64,000 bases of DNA from Levilactobacillus lindianensis (GCF_003946095.1 NZ_RHOD01000006.1:1-64000); one strand, 5' to 3'; positions 46,803 through 55,449 are shown, numbered from the stretch's first letter. Made by a program: numbers and translations. Notes: generated by a model from the sequence alone, not told the origin.

Positions 46803-47144
46803 ATGTGGTTGGCCTTACACTTCTGGACGTGGATTATCTTGACTATTCTTGTGATTCTCGGGCTCACACGTCATTCTGAAAAACGGGTCACGCAGTTCCT
46901 ACTGATCGCACGGATTGCCTACTTGGTCATGATCATTAGTGGTGTCGTCCTCTCCATTCGGACGTTTGTGCACGCCCCGATTCTAATCAGTCTGAAGTTC
47001 ATTCTGGGTATCGCCACCATCGCCCTCATCGAAATTAGTTTCGGGCGGAAGATGGAACGTGATACCCCCCATCTGATTTATTGGATCTTGGGCGTCGTTG
47101 CTCTGATCACGGTTGGCCTGGGACTCACCCTCGCTTTCAAATAA
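46803..47144 (+). CDS. YisL/UPF0344 (DUF1516) membrane protein
   Basis: A 113-residue protein with four membrane helices (about 5-22, 33-53, 60-78, 88-110). Fits the YisL family in length and pattern; no function known. ATG behind AAGGAGG. It may be read with the reductase gene 63 bases upstream. Confidence 0.75.
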   Translation: MWLALHFWTWIILTILVILGLTRHSEKRVTQFLLIARIAYLVMIISGVVLSIRTFVHAPILISLKFILGIATIALIEISFGRKMERDTPHLIYWILGVVALITVGLGLTLAFK

Positions 47145-47153
47145 GACCCTGAT

Positions 47154-47189
47154 AAGGTGTCGAGACGATTGTTCTCGGCACCTTTTTTT
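47154..47189 (+). terminator. Terminator after the YisL-like gene
   Basis: AAGGTGTCGAGA / TCTCGGCACCTT (one G-U) then T7. Confidence 0.85.
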
Positions 47190-47191
47190 GA

Positions 47192-47232
47192 GATCTAAAA
47201 GAGGCATCCGGGTAGTTAACCTGGATGCCTCT
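47192..47232 (-). terminator. Terminator of the asn-asl-rac gene group
   Basis: Minus-strand AGAGGCATCC / GGATGCCTCT with TTTT tail, 15 bases after the racemase stop. Confidence 0.75.
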
Positions 47233-47246
47233 AACTCTGACAATGC

Positions 47247-47960
47247 TTAGTCAGTTTGCCGTAGCTTTAACGCCATTTCCAACGTCCGGTCAACCAGAAT
47301 CGATTGACTATCTGCCACCGGAATGGTGCGTTCTGGTTCACGTTCCTGAGCTAACGATAGCTCCGTGCATCCCAGAATCACAACATCGGCGTGTCGTTCC
47401 GTCACCATCTCATTGAGAATGTGATGGTACAGCTTAGCATCAACTTCATTGTTTTCCTTGATGTGATCATAGATCAGTGACATGGTTTCGTCCTCGATCG
47501 CCTGCGTTGGCAGTACGGGTTCGAGTCCAGCCGCTGCAACTTCATCCTCATAGACCTTATCCGTAATGGTCCCCTGCGTCCCGGTAATTCCGATGCGCTT
47601 GGCTTGCGGATAACGACGCTTAATCTCCTTAACCGTTTCACGAGGCATGTGTAGCAGTGGCACATCCGTCGCTGCCTGCAGGTCATCATAGAAGTAGTGC
47701 GCCGTGTTGCAAGGCAACGTAAAGAAAGCTGGCTTCAACTGACTCTGTTGTTGAATATCTTCAAGCAGACTGGGTAACGGATTGGGTTGATTGTGATCCA
47801 AAATATAATTTGTCCGATCCGGAACTGTCGCGTGGTTCACCAGAATATAATTCAAATACTCCTGATCGGCGTGCGCAGGCGTCCGTAGATTCAACTGATG
47901 AATATAGCTCTCGGTGGCCATGGTGCCCATGCCGCCAATAATCGTAAAGAATTTTTGCAT
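47247..47960 (-). CDS. racD: Aspartate/glutamate racemase family protein (aspartate racemase)
   Basis: A 237-residue cofactor-independent racemase with both catalytic cysteines in CNTAH and GCTELS. Position directly after a D-aspartate ligase (six-base gap) points to aspartate as substrate: it supplies D-Asp for the peptidoglycan bridge. Glutamate racemase would have different flanking motifs, so this is preferred. Confidence 0.85.
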   Translation of the reverse strand: MQKFFTIIGGMGTMATESYIHQLNLRTPAHADQEYLNYILVNHATVPDRTNYILDHNQPNPLPSLLEDIQQQSQLKPAFFTLPCNTAHYFYDDLQAATDVPLLHMPRETVKEIKRRYPQAKRIGITGTQGTITDKVYEDEVAAAGLEPVLPTQAIEDETMSLIYDHIKENNEVDAKLYHHILNEMVTERHADVVILGCTELSLAQEREPERTIPVADSQSILVDRTLEMALKLRQTD

Positions 47961-47966
47961 GGTGAA

Positions 47967-49223
47967 TTACCCCTTATTTTCTGCGAAGTATTTCTTAAAG
48001 TTAACCGTGTAATTGTGCTGCATCCACTGGATCAAGGCCCAGCGTTTCAGATTCATATCTTGGTCATAGTGATACGTGGTGCCATACTGACCGGCGGCAA
48101 TCAACTTCAGGGCCCGATCCTTGTCGGCATTTTCCCGCGTGTACTGTTTGAAGACTTTCACCGGCACACCCAACCATAGCGCATGCTGACTCTCGTCCTT
48201 GTTACCGTACACCGTCGGGGCATCCTTCAGACTGTCCTTCACGTAGTCCTTAACCACCCAGTCAGCCAAGTTATAGCCGTTCAAGGTCACGAAGAAACTA
48301 CTCCGGCCTTGACGCAGGTTGATTTCAAACAACTTGAAGCTGTGATCCCGGACATCATACTTCATATCGAAGTTCGCGTAACCGATAAACTCGATGGCTT
48401 CCAGGAACTTCTGGATGTTCTGGTAAATAGTTTCGTTGTATTCCGGAATGATCGCCACGTAATTACCGATGGCCGATGGGGCTGGGTCTTCCAACAATGG
48501 ATGACCCAGACACATCATCTTTACCTTGTGATTCCGGTCAACGTAGGCATTGAGCACCCGCATGTTACTGTCATCTCCGGGAACAAAATCTTGGAGAATC
48601 AAGTCGGACGTATAGCCGTTGGCATAAACCTTCTGGACAATGTCTTTGAACTCTGCCGCTGACTGAATCCGAAAGGCCTTCTTACGGCCCTCAAAGTGAA
48701 CGTCTAACCATTCCACACTATTGGCTGGCTTCAACGCGACCGGATAGTCGAAGGGTTGTTCGACCGGCTGGCCACTTGTGGCTTCCGCCTTGGTGATAAT
48801 TCGCGTTGCGGGGTATGGTAAGCCATACTGATCGCAGACCTTGTAGAAGTTTTCTTTGTTATTCAGATGCCGCAGTTTGTCGTAATCAATGTATGGGCAG
48901 ATGAAGACGTCTTCCAATTCTGCCTTGTGCTTACTGATTAACTCGGCATAGCCATCCCCACACCCGATTAAGATAACCGGCTCGGGATGATCGGCGTAAC
49001 GTTCCTTTAATTTACGCATAGTTTCAATCCAAACGGGATCTTCATCGAATCCCGGAATTAATTCTAAATTCACAATCTTGGTGTAACGCGTCGGTGCCAA
49101 TTGAATGCTGGCAAAGGCTTGAACGGGTTGATGGTACAGGTCATAAAATGAGCGTGCCATGCCGTAAACGTTAAAATCACTCCCCAAAAGAACTGGGGTA
49201 AACTTGACTTCCTTGGTTTCCAT
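47967..49223 (-). CDS. D-aspartate ligase, ATP-grasp family (Asl-type)
   Basis: A 418-residue ATP-grasp enzyme. The segments LGSDFNVYGMARSFYD, CPYIDYDKLRHLNNKENFY and the C-terminal metal site FKLFEINLRQGRSSFF match Enterococcus faecium Aslfm-like ligases, which attach D-Asp to the epsilon-amino group of Lys in the UDP-MurNAc-pentapeptide. The neighbouring racemase supports this. Carbamoyl-phosphate-synthase-like annotations for such proteins reflect only the fold. Confidence 0.85.
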   Translation of the reverse strand: METKEVKFTPVLLGSDFNVYGMARSFYDLYHQPVQAFASIQLAPTRYTKIVNLELIPGFDEDPVWIETMRKLKERYADHPEPVILIGCGDGYAELISKHKAELEDVFICPYIDYDKLRHLNNKENFYKVCDQYGLPYPATRIITKAEATSGQPVEQPFDYPVALKPANSVEWLDVHFEGRKKAFRIQSAAEFKDIVQKVYANGYTSDLILQDFVPGDDSNMRVLNAYVDRNHKVKMMCLGHPLLEDPAPSAIGNYVAIIPEYNETIYQNIQKFLEAIEFIGYANFDMKYDVRDHSFKLFEINLRQGRSSFFVTLNGYNLADWVVKDYVKDSLKDAPTVYGNKDESQHALWLGVPVKVFKQYTRENADKDRALKLIAAGQYGTTYHYDQDMNLKRWALIQWMQHNYTVNFKKYFAENKG

Positions 49224-49273
49224 AACGGCTTAAAGTCCCTTCACAACGTTTAAATAATTGAGTTAAGTACTGG

Positions 49274-49357
49274 GTGGGGAGTCCCCCCACTCGTTTTTTT
49301 CTAGGTAAACGCAATCAAGGTTGTTAGCGGACGAGTCCAATAGCAACCTTGATCGTT
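49274..49357. other. Two hairpins between the amidotransferase and ligase genes
   Basis: A 14-16-bp imperfect stem joins 49308-49323 with 49344-49357 (AATCAAGGTTG / CAACCTTGAT core), and a GC-rich hairpin lies at 49274-49290, with a T7 at 49294-49300 that would serve only plus-strand transcription. Within the 165-base minus-strand gap they could attenuate expression of the ligase and racemase. Confidence 0.55.
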
Positions 49358-49388
49358 ATCGGCCGACCATTTCTGGGGCCGGATTCAG

Positions 49389-51272
49389 TTAGATTTGGGT
49401 CCGGTGCACGAGATCCACCGTCTTAGCCGTCGTGTCTTCTGGGAAGTACACTTCGTACCAGAGGATGAAGGTGTAGATCGTGAAGATCTTTTGCATGCTG
49501 GACTTACCGTTGATGTGTTCGTGAAGAATCTCCATCAAGGCATCCGTGTTAAAGAACTTGTGGGCCACGTCAGAGTTAAAGGCTTCAATGATCCGTGACT
49601 TGTAAGGTTCCGTCTTGATCCAGGTTGCAATTGGGGATGGGAAGCCCATCTTTTCCTTCTTTGCGACCCGTTCTGGTAATTCAGATTCGGCAGCGGTCCG
49701 CAGAGAAACCTTAGTTTCATCCGCATGAATCCGCGTCTTAACTGGCATGGTTGCGGCAAACTTCGCCACTTCCTTGTCCACCAATGGTGTCCGAACTTCC
49801 AGCGAGTTCGCCATACTCATACGGTCGGCCTTGTGTAAGATGTCATAAGGCAACCAAGTGTTGATGTCGAAGTACTGCATCTGGGTCATTTCGTCTAAGC
49901 CCTTAACGTCATCAAACAGGTGCTTGGTGTAAGCTCCGGCATCTTGGTTGAGGCTGGGATTCTTCAAGATCTTGTTGCGATCGTGATAGTCGAACACGTA
50001 GTTCACCCGGTAGTACCGTTCGCTCAGTGGTTGCGCTCCCCGAACTAAGAACCGGCGACCGTGGAACCGTGGCAGCTTTTCGGCAATCCCACCCATCATC
50101 TTGCGGATACCCTTAGGAACCCACTTCTGATAGCGTTCGAACGGAATGGCTTCGAGGTAGGTGTTGTACCCCCCGAAGAATTCATCGGCCCCTTCACCAG
50201 ATAAAGCCACCTTCACGGACTGACGCGTCCCCTTAGACAGGTAGTAAAGTTGCATAGCTGATGGGTTAGACAATGGTTCATCCATGTAGTACATGATCGT
50301 TGGCAGAATGTCGAAGTAATCATCACCAGTCATGTAGAGTGGTGTGTTCTTCTGCTTGATTTCCTTGGCAAATTCCGTGGACCAGCTTAATTCACTGTAT
50401 TTGGAATTCTTAAAACCTAAGGAGAAGGATTGGATCGGTTTTAACTTAGAGGCTTCATTCAACACGTAGGAAGAATCGATCCCACTAGACAGGAAGCTCC
50501 CAACTTCAACGTCGGCAATCATATGTGTCTTAACAGACTCGTCAACGATGCCACGAATCTTCTTGGCATCTTCTTCAACCGTTTGGGTGTTGTCGATGTG
50601 GTCGTAATTGAACTTGTAGTACCGGTGCGTTTCCGTTTCGCCGTTGGCTCGGTGAATGAAATACTGACCTGGTAAGACTTTATAGACGTTCTTGAACATG
50701 GTTTCCTTTGAAGGAATGAATTCAAAGCTCAGGTGAATTGGTAACAAGGCTTCGTTGAATTCCTTCTTAAAGTTAGGGTGTTCCAAAAATGCCTTGATTT
50801 CTGAGGCCCAGAGGAAGGTCTTGCCATCGTCGTAGTAGTACATCGGCTTGATACCGAAGTGGTCCCGCGCACCGAAGACTTCGTTCTTGGTCTTGTCGTA
50901 GATGGCAAAGGCATACATCCCACGCAGACGGTCCAACAGCTTAGGACCCCAAGCATCGTAACCGTGGATCAAGACTTCAGAGTCCACGTCCGTTTGGAAT
51001 TCGTAACCGAGCTTTTGCAAATCGGCCCGAATTTCTTGGTAGTTATAGATTTCTCCATTAAAAGTTAAAACTTTGGTTTGGTCTCGGTTGTACATGGGTT
51101 GCTTCCCGTGAGCCAAGTCAATGATTGACAGGCGACGGAAACCCATGACGGCTTGGTCATCCTTAAAGTATGCCTCGTCGTCCGGCCCCCGGTGCTTAAT
51201 CCGGTCTGCCATATCGTTAATCGTGGTAGACGGAACATCTTTTTGATTCACATAGCCAACGAATCCACACAT
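49389..51272 (-). CDS. Glutamine-dependent asparagine synthase family protein (AsnB/AsnH type)
   Basis: 627 residues. N-terminal class II glutaminase with Cys2 nucleophile (MCGFVGYVN), then a synthetase domain with PP-loop SSGIDSS and ALSGEGADEFFGGY. Context beside D-aspartate ligase and racemase suggests the Lactococcus AsnH role, amidating D-Asp in the cross-bridge to D-iso-Asn; ordinary L-asparagine synthesis is the alternative. It is upstream of the other two genes on the same strand. Confidence 0.88.
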   Translation of the reverse strand: MCGFVGYVNQKDVPSTTINDMADRIKHRGPDDEAYFKDDQAVMGFRRLSIIDLAHGKQPMYNRDQTKVLTFNGEIYNYQEIRADLQKLGYEFQTDVDSEVLIHGYDAWGPKLLDRLRGMYAFAIYDKTKNEVFGARDHFGIKPMYYYDDGKTFLWASEIKAFLEHPNFKKEFNEALLPIHLSFEFIPSKETMFKNVYKVLPGQYFIHRANGETETHRYYKFNYDHIDNTQTVEEDAKKIRGIVDESVKTHMIADVEVGSFLSSGIDSSYVLNEASKLKPIQSFSLGFKNSKYSELSWSTEFAKEIKQKNTPLYMTGDDYFDILPTIMYYMDEPLSNPSAMQLYYLSKGTRQSVKVALSGEGADEFFGGYNTYLEAIPFERYQKWVPKGIRKMMGGIAEKLPRFHGRRFLVRGAQPLSERYYRVNYVFDYHDRNKILKNPSLNQDAGAYTKHLFDDVKGLDEMTQMQYFDINTWLPYDILHKADRMSMANSLEVRTPLVDKEVAKFAATMPVKTRIHADETKVSLRTAAESELPERVAKKEKMGFPSPIATWIKTEPYKSRIIEAFNSDVAHKFFNTDALMEILHEHINGKSSMQKIFTIYTFILWYEVYFPEDTTAKTVDLVHRTQI

Positions 51273-51311
51273 GTGCGTATCCCCTTTTTCTCGTTAATAG
51301 TCAGTTTAATT

Positions 51312-51359
51312 TGAACGTTCATTAATATTTAATGAAACACAACACCCATTATTCTAGCA
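51312..51359 (-). promoter_or_regulatory. Promoter and palindromes upstream of the asparagine synthase gene
   Basis: Minus-strand extended -10 TGCTAGAAT (-10 at 51351-51356). Downstream of it lie the perfect palindromes TTCATTAA-TAT-TTAATGAA (51318-51336) and TGAACGTTCA (51312-51321), overlapping by four bases and well placed for a repressor. Confidence 0.45.
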
Positions 51360-51418
51360 AATTTGATTCGTGAATACCATATTATTAAAGATTCTTAAGC
51401 TGATAGTAAACACTGCCA

Positions 51419-52123
51419 TCATTCTGGGGCGAACTCGGCCAGTTGATCGACATCGATAATGCGCACCTGACGGCGGCCTACCGTCTCGATGGCCCCTTGT
51501 TTGGCTAGCTGGCGTAGCTTACGACTCATGGACTCGGGGGTCATGCCTAGGTAGGCTGCCAGATCCTGTTTACTCATCGGTAAATCTAACAGCTGTGCGC
51601 GGTGACCGCTAATCTCTAGCAGATAACCTGCCAATCGTGGCAGCGCATCCGGAATTGCCAGCAAAGTAGCCTGGCGTTCGGCCGTCTTCAATCGATCGGC
51701 CAAAGCCCCTAGTAATGCCATTGAGAGCGTAGGAAGCTCGGTAATCAGATCCGTTAAGGCTGCCCGCGAGATGGTACAGAGTTCAGTGGTTTTGGTTGCT
51801 TGCGCGTAGGAGGTATGAATTTCATCCGTAAACAACGCAATCTCCCCGATAAAGTCGCCGGGATTCAGGACGCGCAGGATTTGTTCACGGCCATCCTCGG
51901 CCAAATGATAGAGCCGAACCTGTCCGGTATTCACGATGTACAGCGTTCGAGAAAGGTCGCCAGTACTGAAGACGGCATCCCCTTTACCCGCATGAATCGG
52001 TCGAGTTACCTGAGCCACGGAGGTCAGCTGATCGTCCGCTAAGCCCTGAAAAATCGGCACTTGCGACACACATTCCAGTTCTCGTTCGATTGAATGTTGA
52101 TGGTGTTGATGTCCTTGTTCCAT
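51419..52123 (-). CDS. Crp/Fnr family regulator (FLP-like) with His-rich N-terminus
   Basis: 234 residues: cNMP-binding-type beta-roll (about 25-140, GDAVFSTGDLSRTLYIV, GDFIGEIALF) and a C-terminal helix-turn-helix (MSKQDLAAYLGMTPESMSRKLRQL). The start MEQGHQHHQH is His-rich. Two Cys, at 18 and about 116, recall the dithiol pair of Lactobacillus casei FLP; there is no four-Cys FeS motif. ATG 52123 is behind AAAGGAAG. Redox or metal/heme sensing is inferred. Divergent from the PepD-type gene. Confidence 0.8.
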   Translation of the reverse strand: MEQGHQHHQHSIERELECVSQVPIFQGLADDQLTSVAQVTRPIHAGKGDAVFSTGDLSRTLYIVNTGQVRLYHLAEDGREQILRVLNPGDFIGEIALFTDEIHTSYAQATKTTELCTISRAALTDLITELPTLSMALLGALADRLKTAERQATLLAIPDALPRLAGYLLEISGHRAQLLDLPMSKQDLAAYLGMTPESMSRKLRQLAKQGAIETVGRRQVRIIDVDQLAEFAPE

Positions 52124-52205
52124 GACCACATCTTCCTTTCTCATATCCTCTATTCTAGCAAACTCCCGGCCAAAACCGGTAAAGAAAGCCTTCCCACGTG
52201 GATTG

Positions 52206-52214
52206 TGCTATAGT
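52206..52214 (+). promoter_or_regulatory. Extended -10 promoter of the dipeptidase gene
   Basis: TGCTATAGT, about 45 bases before the ATG at 52256; weak -35. Confidence 0.4.
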
Positions 52215-52255
52215 GACCATAATGAAACCGTTAACTTATTGAGGAGGAATTTTTC

Positions 52256-53665
52256 ATGTCCCGAATGCTACATCAAGCCTGTACCTCATTTTTAGCCGGT
52301 AAAAACGCCACGATCGATGGGAATCCCCTGATCGCCCGCAACGAAGATAACGGCGTGGCCATTTGGCCCAAGCGCGTCGTGGTCCACATGACTAACGAAC
52401 CCCGTAATTTGAACTTTATCTCCAAAGGTAATGAGTTTAGAACGACCCTCCCCGAGAAGGCCTACCACTACAGCGCCGTCCCGGACACCGACCCCTCAGC
52501 TGGCTTCTACGAAGAAAGTGGAATCAATGCCAAGAATGTCGCCATGAGTGCCACCGAGTCCGCTTATGCCAATAGCCGCGTCTTAGGTGTCGATCCCTTA
52601 GTAGCCAATGGGATCGCCGAAGATGCCATGGTAACCGTGGTTCTGCCCTACATTGATTCGGCAAAGGCTGGGGTCCAACGACTGGGACACTTGGTCGAAA
52701 CCAATGGTGCTGCGGAGAGTAATGGCATCCTCTTTGGCGACACCGATGAGGTCTGGTATATGGAAATTGTTAGTGGTCACCACTGGGTAGCCCAACGGAT
52801 TCCCGACGACGCCTATGCCGTAGTTGCCAATCAACTGGCAATTCAGGACATTGATTTTGATCGCCCACAGGAATTCATGACCTCAACTAATATTCGGCAA
52901 TTCGTCCAGAGTCACCATCTCAACCCTGACGGCAATCGATTCAACTCCCGTCATATTTTCGGGACGGCAACCGCCACAGACAGCCACTACAATACACCAC
53001 GGGTCTGGTATGGGCACAAGCTCTTCACTCCCAGTGCTTTTGAAAACCCAACCGATCAGGAACTACCCTTCATTCAACACGCTGAAAAGAAGATCAGCCT
53101 GCCCGAAATCGCCAACTTTCTGGGATCCCATTATCAAGAGACCCCCTATGATCCCTTGGGTACGGGCACCGAAACGGAGCGGCATCAATTCAGAGCGGTG
53201 GGCCTTTCACGGACACAGAACTCCCACATTCTCCAACTCCGTCGCGATGTTGTCCCGATGTTAGCCGGCATCGTTTGGCAATGCTTCGGGAACCCCGCCT
53301 TCAATCCCTACGTGCCCTTCTACGCCCAAGGCGACCAGTTCGCCGCTGCGTATGCCGCCGACAACACGGACTATCAGAGCGAGAATCCCTACTGGGCTAG
53401 CAAGCTACTCGACGTACTCAGTGAAAGCCACTATCACGAAAATCGCCAGGTTATTGACAACTTCTTGGGATCGACTCAGGCCATGGGCTACCAACGCCTA
53501 CAAGCAGGGGATGCCATTCCAACCCCCAATTCCGCTAGTCTCGGCAGTTTAAATGTTGACACGGCCGCCAAATATGCTGCCGCCATTCAGGCACAGGCCG
53601 GTAAATTAGTTCAAGCCAACGCCGCCCTTTCGGATCTGTCTTTTACCATGGATGCCAACCTGTAA
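52256..53665 (+). CDS. C69 family dipeptidase (PepD type)
   Basis: A 469-residue N-terminal-nucleophile dipeptidase of lactic acid bacteria. Near the N-terminus CTSFLAGKNATIDG and ARNEDN carry the likely Cys nucleophile (Cys9, exposed by processing) and conserved Asn/Glu. It hydrolyses a broad range of dipeptides in the cytoplasm. ATG after GAGGAGGAAT. Confidence 0.88.
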   Translation: MSRMLHQACTSFLAGKNATIDGNPLIARNEDNGVAIWPKRVVVHMTNEPRNLNFISKGNEFRTTLPEKAYHYSAVPDTDPSAGFYEESGINAKNVAMSATESAYANSRVLGVDPLVANGIAEDAMVTVVLPYIDSAKAGVQRLGHLVETNGAAESNGILFGDTDEVWYMEIVSGHHWVAQRIPDDAYAVVANQLAIQDIDFDRPQEFMTSTNIRQFVQSHHLNPDGNRFNSRHIFGTATATDSHYNTPRVWYGHKLFTPSAFENPTDQELPFIQHAEKKISLPEIANFLGSHYQETPYDPLGTGTETERHQFRAVGLSRTQNSHILQLRRDVVPMLAGIVWQCFGNPAFNPYVPFYAQGDQFAAAYAADNTDYQSENPYWASKLLDVLSESHYHENRQVIDNFLGSTQAMGYQRLQAGDAIPTPNSASLGSLNVDTAAKYAAAIQAQAGKLVQANAALSDLSFTMDANL

Positions 53666-53729
53666 ATTGGTATCACTCAAAAGCCAAATGCGCTATAATG
53701 AATTTAAGCTAGCCCCGAAAGGAATGATT

Positions 53730-53972
53730 ATGATGGATGAAATTGTACTTTTCAATCCCGGTGACTCCATTGGGAATTTTCACGATTATCACGAGGCCGT
53801 ACAGACCGCGCAGATTTATCAAGAACGCCATACAGAATCCGGTCACGTGGTCGTTGTTAAGAGCGACAACGGTGCGCCGTCTTTCGATATTTTCTTAGCG
53901 GAGCAACAGCTGGATAATGGGCAAAAGAACCCGTCCACGAGCAAGCGTTACACAATCTCTAAGAAACTTTAG
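53730..53972 (+). CDS. Hypothetical small protein
   Basis: 80 residues, soluble, beginning MMDEIVLFNPGDSIGNFHDYHEA. No family recognised. A TATAAT at 53694-53699 and AAAGGA before ATG 53730 support it as a separate transcript, and a strong terminator follows. The longer frame reaching back into the dipeptidase gene at 53652 is discounted. Confidence 0.6.
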   Translation: MMDEIVLFNPGDSIGNFHDYHEAVQTAQIYQERHTESGHVVVVKSDNGAPSFDIFLAEQQLDNGQKNPSTSKRYTISKKL

Positions 53973-54008
53973 GGCGTCACGCAATTAGAAATTAACCCAG
54001 TCTGCACA

Positions 54009-54044
54009 AAAGGAGGTCGGCCATTTTGACGGACCTTCTTTTTT
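54009..54044 (+). terminator. Terminator of the small hypothetical gene
   Basis: AAAGGAGGTC / GACCTTCTTT with T-run. Confidence 0.8.
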
Positions 54045-54057
54045 CTACGTGGAAATA

Positions 54058-54107
54058 AAAAATAGGAACCTCGATAAACGTTAATTTACCGAGATTCCTA
54101 TTTTTTG
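54058..54107 (-). terminator. Terminator of tRNA-Leu
   Basis: AAAAATAGGAA.CTCG / CGAG.TTCCTATTTTT, bidirectional, with T6 on the minus strand, 26 bases after the tRNA. Confidence 0.8.
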
Positions 54108-54132
54108 TGAATCGTTCCAAATTGTTAACTGA

Positions 54133-54216
54133 TGCCCCGAGCAGGATTCGAACCTGTACTTGATCACTCAAACAGCGACCTGAACGCTGCGCGTCTGCCA
54201 GTTCCGCCATCGGGGC
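54133..54216 (-). tRNA. tRNA-Leu (anticodon CAG)
   Basis: 84-nt class II tRNA with a long variable arm. Acceptor GCCCCGA / TCGGGGC, anticodon stem CAGCG-TTCAGGT-CGCTG giving CAG, T-arm CAGGTTCGAATCCTG, discriminator A. CCA is not encoded. Confidence 0.93.
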
Positions 54217-54234
54217 AACTCAACAACAAGTAAT

Positions 54235-54263
54235 ATATTACACTATCCGTGAATAAATGTGAA
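54235..54263 (-). promoter_or_regulatory. Promoter of tRNA-Leu
   Basis: Minus strand TTCACA (54258-54263), 17 bases, TAATAT (54235-54240). Confidence 0.5.
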
Positions 54264-54278
54264 CCCTTTTATTCAGAT

Positions 54279-54563
54279 TTATTTTTTCTGCGGGAATTTA
54301 ACCGCGGTCCCATAACCATGAACCACTAAAAATTTCGGTGCCACACTCATCCGGACCACCTCTGTATTGAAGCGAACTTCGATTAAACCGTCTGCACCGG
54401 CTTCCTGAGCCTGCTTCATCAATTTCTGCTTAACCGCATCAAATAAATCGTCAAATAAAGAAAATTCATCAGGCTTCTCAGAACGCATCATCGCGTGTTG
54501 TGTCGCCGTCATAATCCCTTGAATCTCGTGAGCCCGGTTGAGGCCACCCGTTGTCATAAACAT
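54279..54563 (-). CDS. YbjQ/UPF0145-like (heavy-metal-binding domain family) protein
   Basis: 94 residues with the family pattern of an N-terminal FMTTGGLN strand, a helical middle and AQEAGADGLIEVRF near the end. The family's metal binding is only inferred from naming. ATG follows GGAGG by eight bases; the gene begins five bases after the VanZ-like gene, so the two are co-transcribed. Confidence 0.65.
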   Translation of the reverse strand: MFMTTGGLNRAHEIQGIMTATQHAMMRSEKPDEFSLFDDLFDAVKQKLMKQAQEAGADGLIEVRFNTEVVRMSVAPKFLVVHGYGTAVKFPQKK

Positions 54564-54568
54564 TGCAC

Positions 54569-55066
54569 TTACCTCCTAAGTTCTTCTCGTCGTTGTCCCC
54601 ATGCGAAGATAAGGGCCCCCAGGACTACCCCCAACGCATTAGTCAGGACATCATTAATATCGACCCATCGATCCAGGCCAACTAGATAATTACCAAGCGC
54701 TTGTCCAGCTTCTAACGTCACGCCAATTGCAAGGCCTACCACCAACCACTGGGGCCAACGACCACCAAAATTCCAACGCCACAGTATCCCTTGTGGCATC
54801 GTCATGACGATATTCAGCCAAAACGAAGCATCAATTCCCGCGGGCTGTAAGGGCCATAACACCCAGATGCCATTGGCCCAATGGAAAGTCTGAATATCTG
54901 CAACCTGAGACCCTAGCGTCACCGTAACGGGGGTCCAAGTCAGCGCTGCCAGGCCCCAACAACCCAACCACCACCAAAGTCGCGGCCAGTTACGCTGCCG
55001 CCCGGCTTTCAGTGTTAAACCCAGAAGAGCCAAGCTAACCAAAATGAATGGTAACCAACGCATCAT
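54569..55066 (-). CDS. VanZ-like family membrane protein
   Basis: 165 residues with about five membrane helices and the VanZ-type core (FWLNIVMTMPQGILW, then GVTLEAGQALGNYLVGLDRWVDINDVLTNALGVVLGAL). VanZ homologues can affect glycopeptide or lipoglycopeptide tolerance, but most are of unknown role. ATG 55066 is placed seven bases after a G7 run serving as ribosome binding site; the ATG at 55072 is too near it. Confidence 0.8.
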   Translation of the reverse strand: MMRWLPFILVSLALLGLTLKAGRQRNWPRLWWWLGCWGLAALTWTPVTVTLGSQVADIQTFHWANGIWVLWPLQPAGIDASFWLNIVMTMPQGILWRWNFGGRWPQWLVVGLAIGVTLEAGQALGNYLVGLDRWVDINDVLTNALGVVLGALIFAWGQRREELRR

Positions 55067-55072
55067 TGGCAT

Positions 55073-55394
55073 TCCCCCCCTTTATACCCTTAGTATACTG
55101 ATTCTTCGGTCCATCGACAATGCTTATTATGAGCCATCCAGGCCCCAGCCAGCGATACTCCGCCCACCGCTATTTTAGGCACCTCGACTAAACCGTAACG
55201 GTTGAATTCAAGTCAAATCAGCACACCTTTGCCAGCAAAAACTCAGCAAATTCTAAGTTGTTAATTATCATTCTCATAAAATTTATCTTTTTATGACAAC
55301 CTCTTCTGGTATACTAAAGCCAGTTAGCGACCCAATTCGATTGTTTTCTTGTCTAACCTCTAGGTGGGCAAAAAAATCAATTCATCAATAATCA
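55073..55394. other. Intergenic region upstream of ohrR
   Basis: No gene seen. It holds a G7 run (55074-55080, minus) used as a ribosome binding site and an extended -10 TGGTATACT (about 55309-55317) on the plus strand that could start a longer leader to ohrR. Confidence 0.5.
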
Positions 55395-55424
55395 TTGCAC
55401 TCACCAGTCTACATGCTATATAAT
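55395..55424 (+). promoter_or_regulatory. Promoter of ohrR
   Basis: TTGCAC (55395-55400), 18 bases, TATAAT (55419-55424). Transcription would begin near 55431, giving an untranslated leader of about 135 bases. Confidence 0.6.
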
Positions 55425-55449
55425 CGTTTTGACGTGAGGTTGACGATCT

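Noticed and set aside
55074-55080. G7 tract before the VanZ-like gene as a second phase-variation site
   Set aside because: Seven bases is short for a switch and the tract serves as the ribosome binding site; a spacing effect is possible but unsupported.
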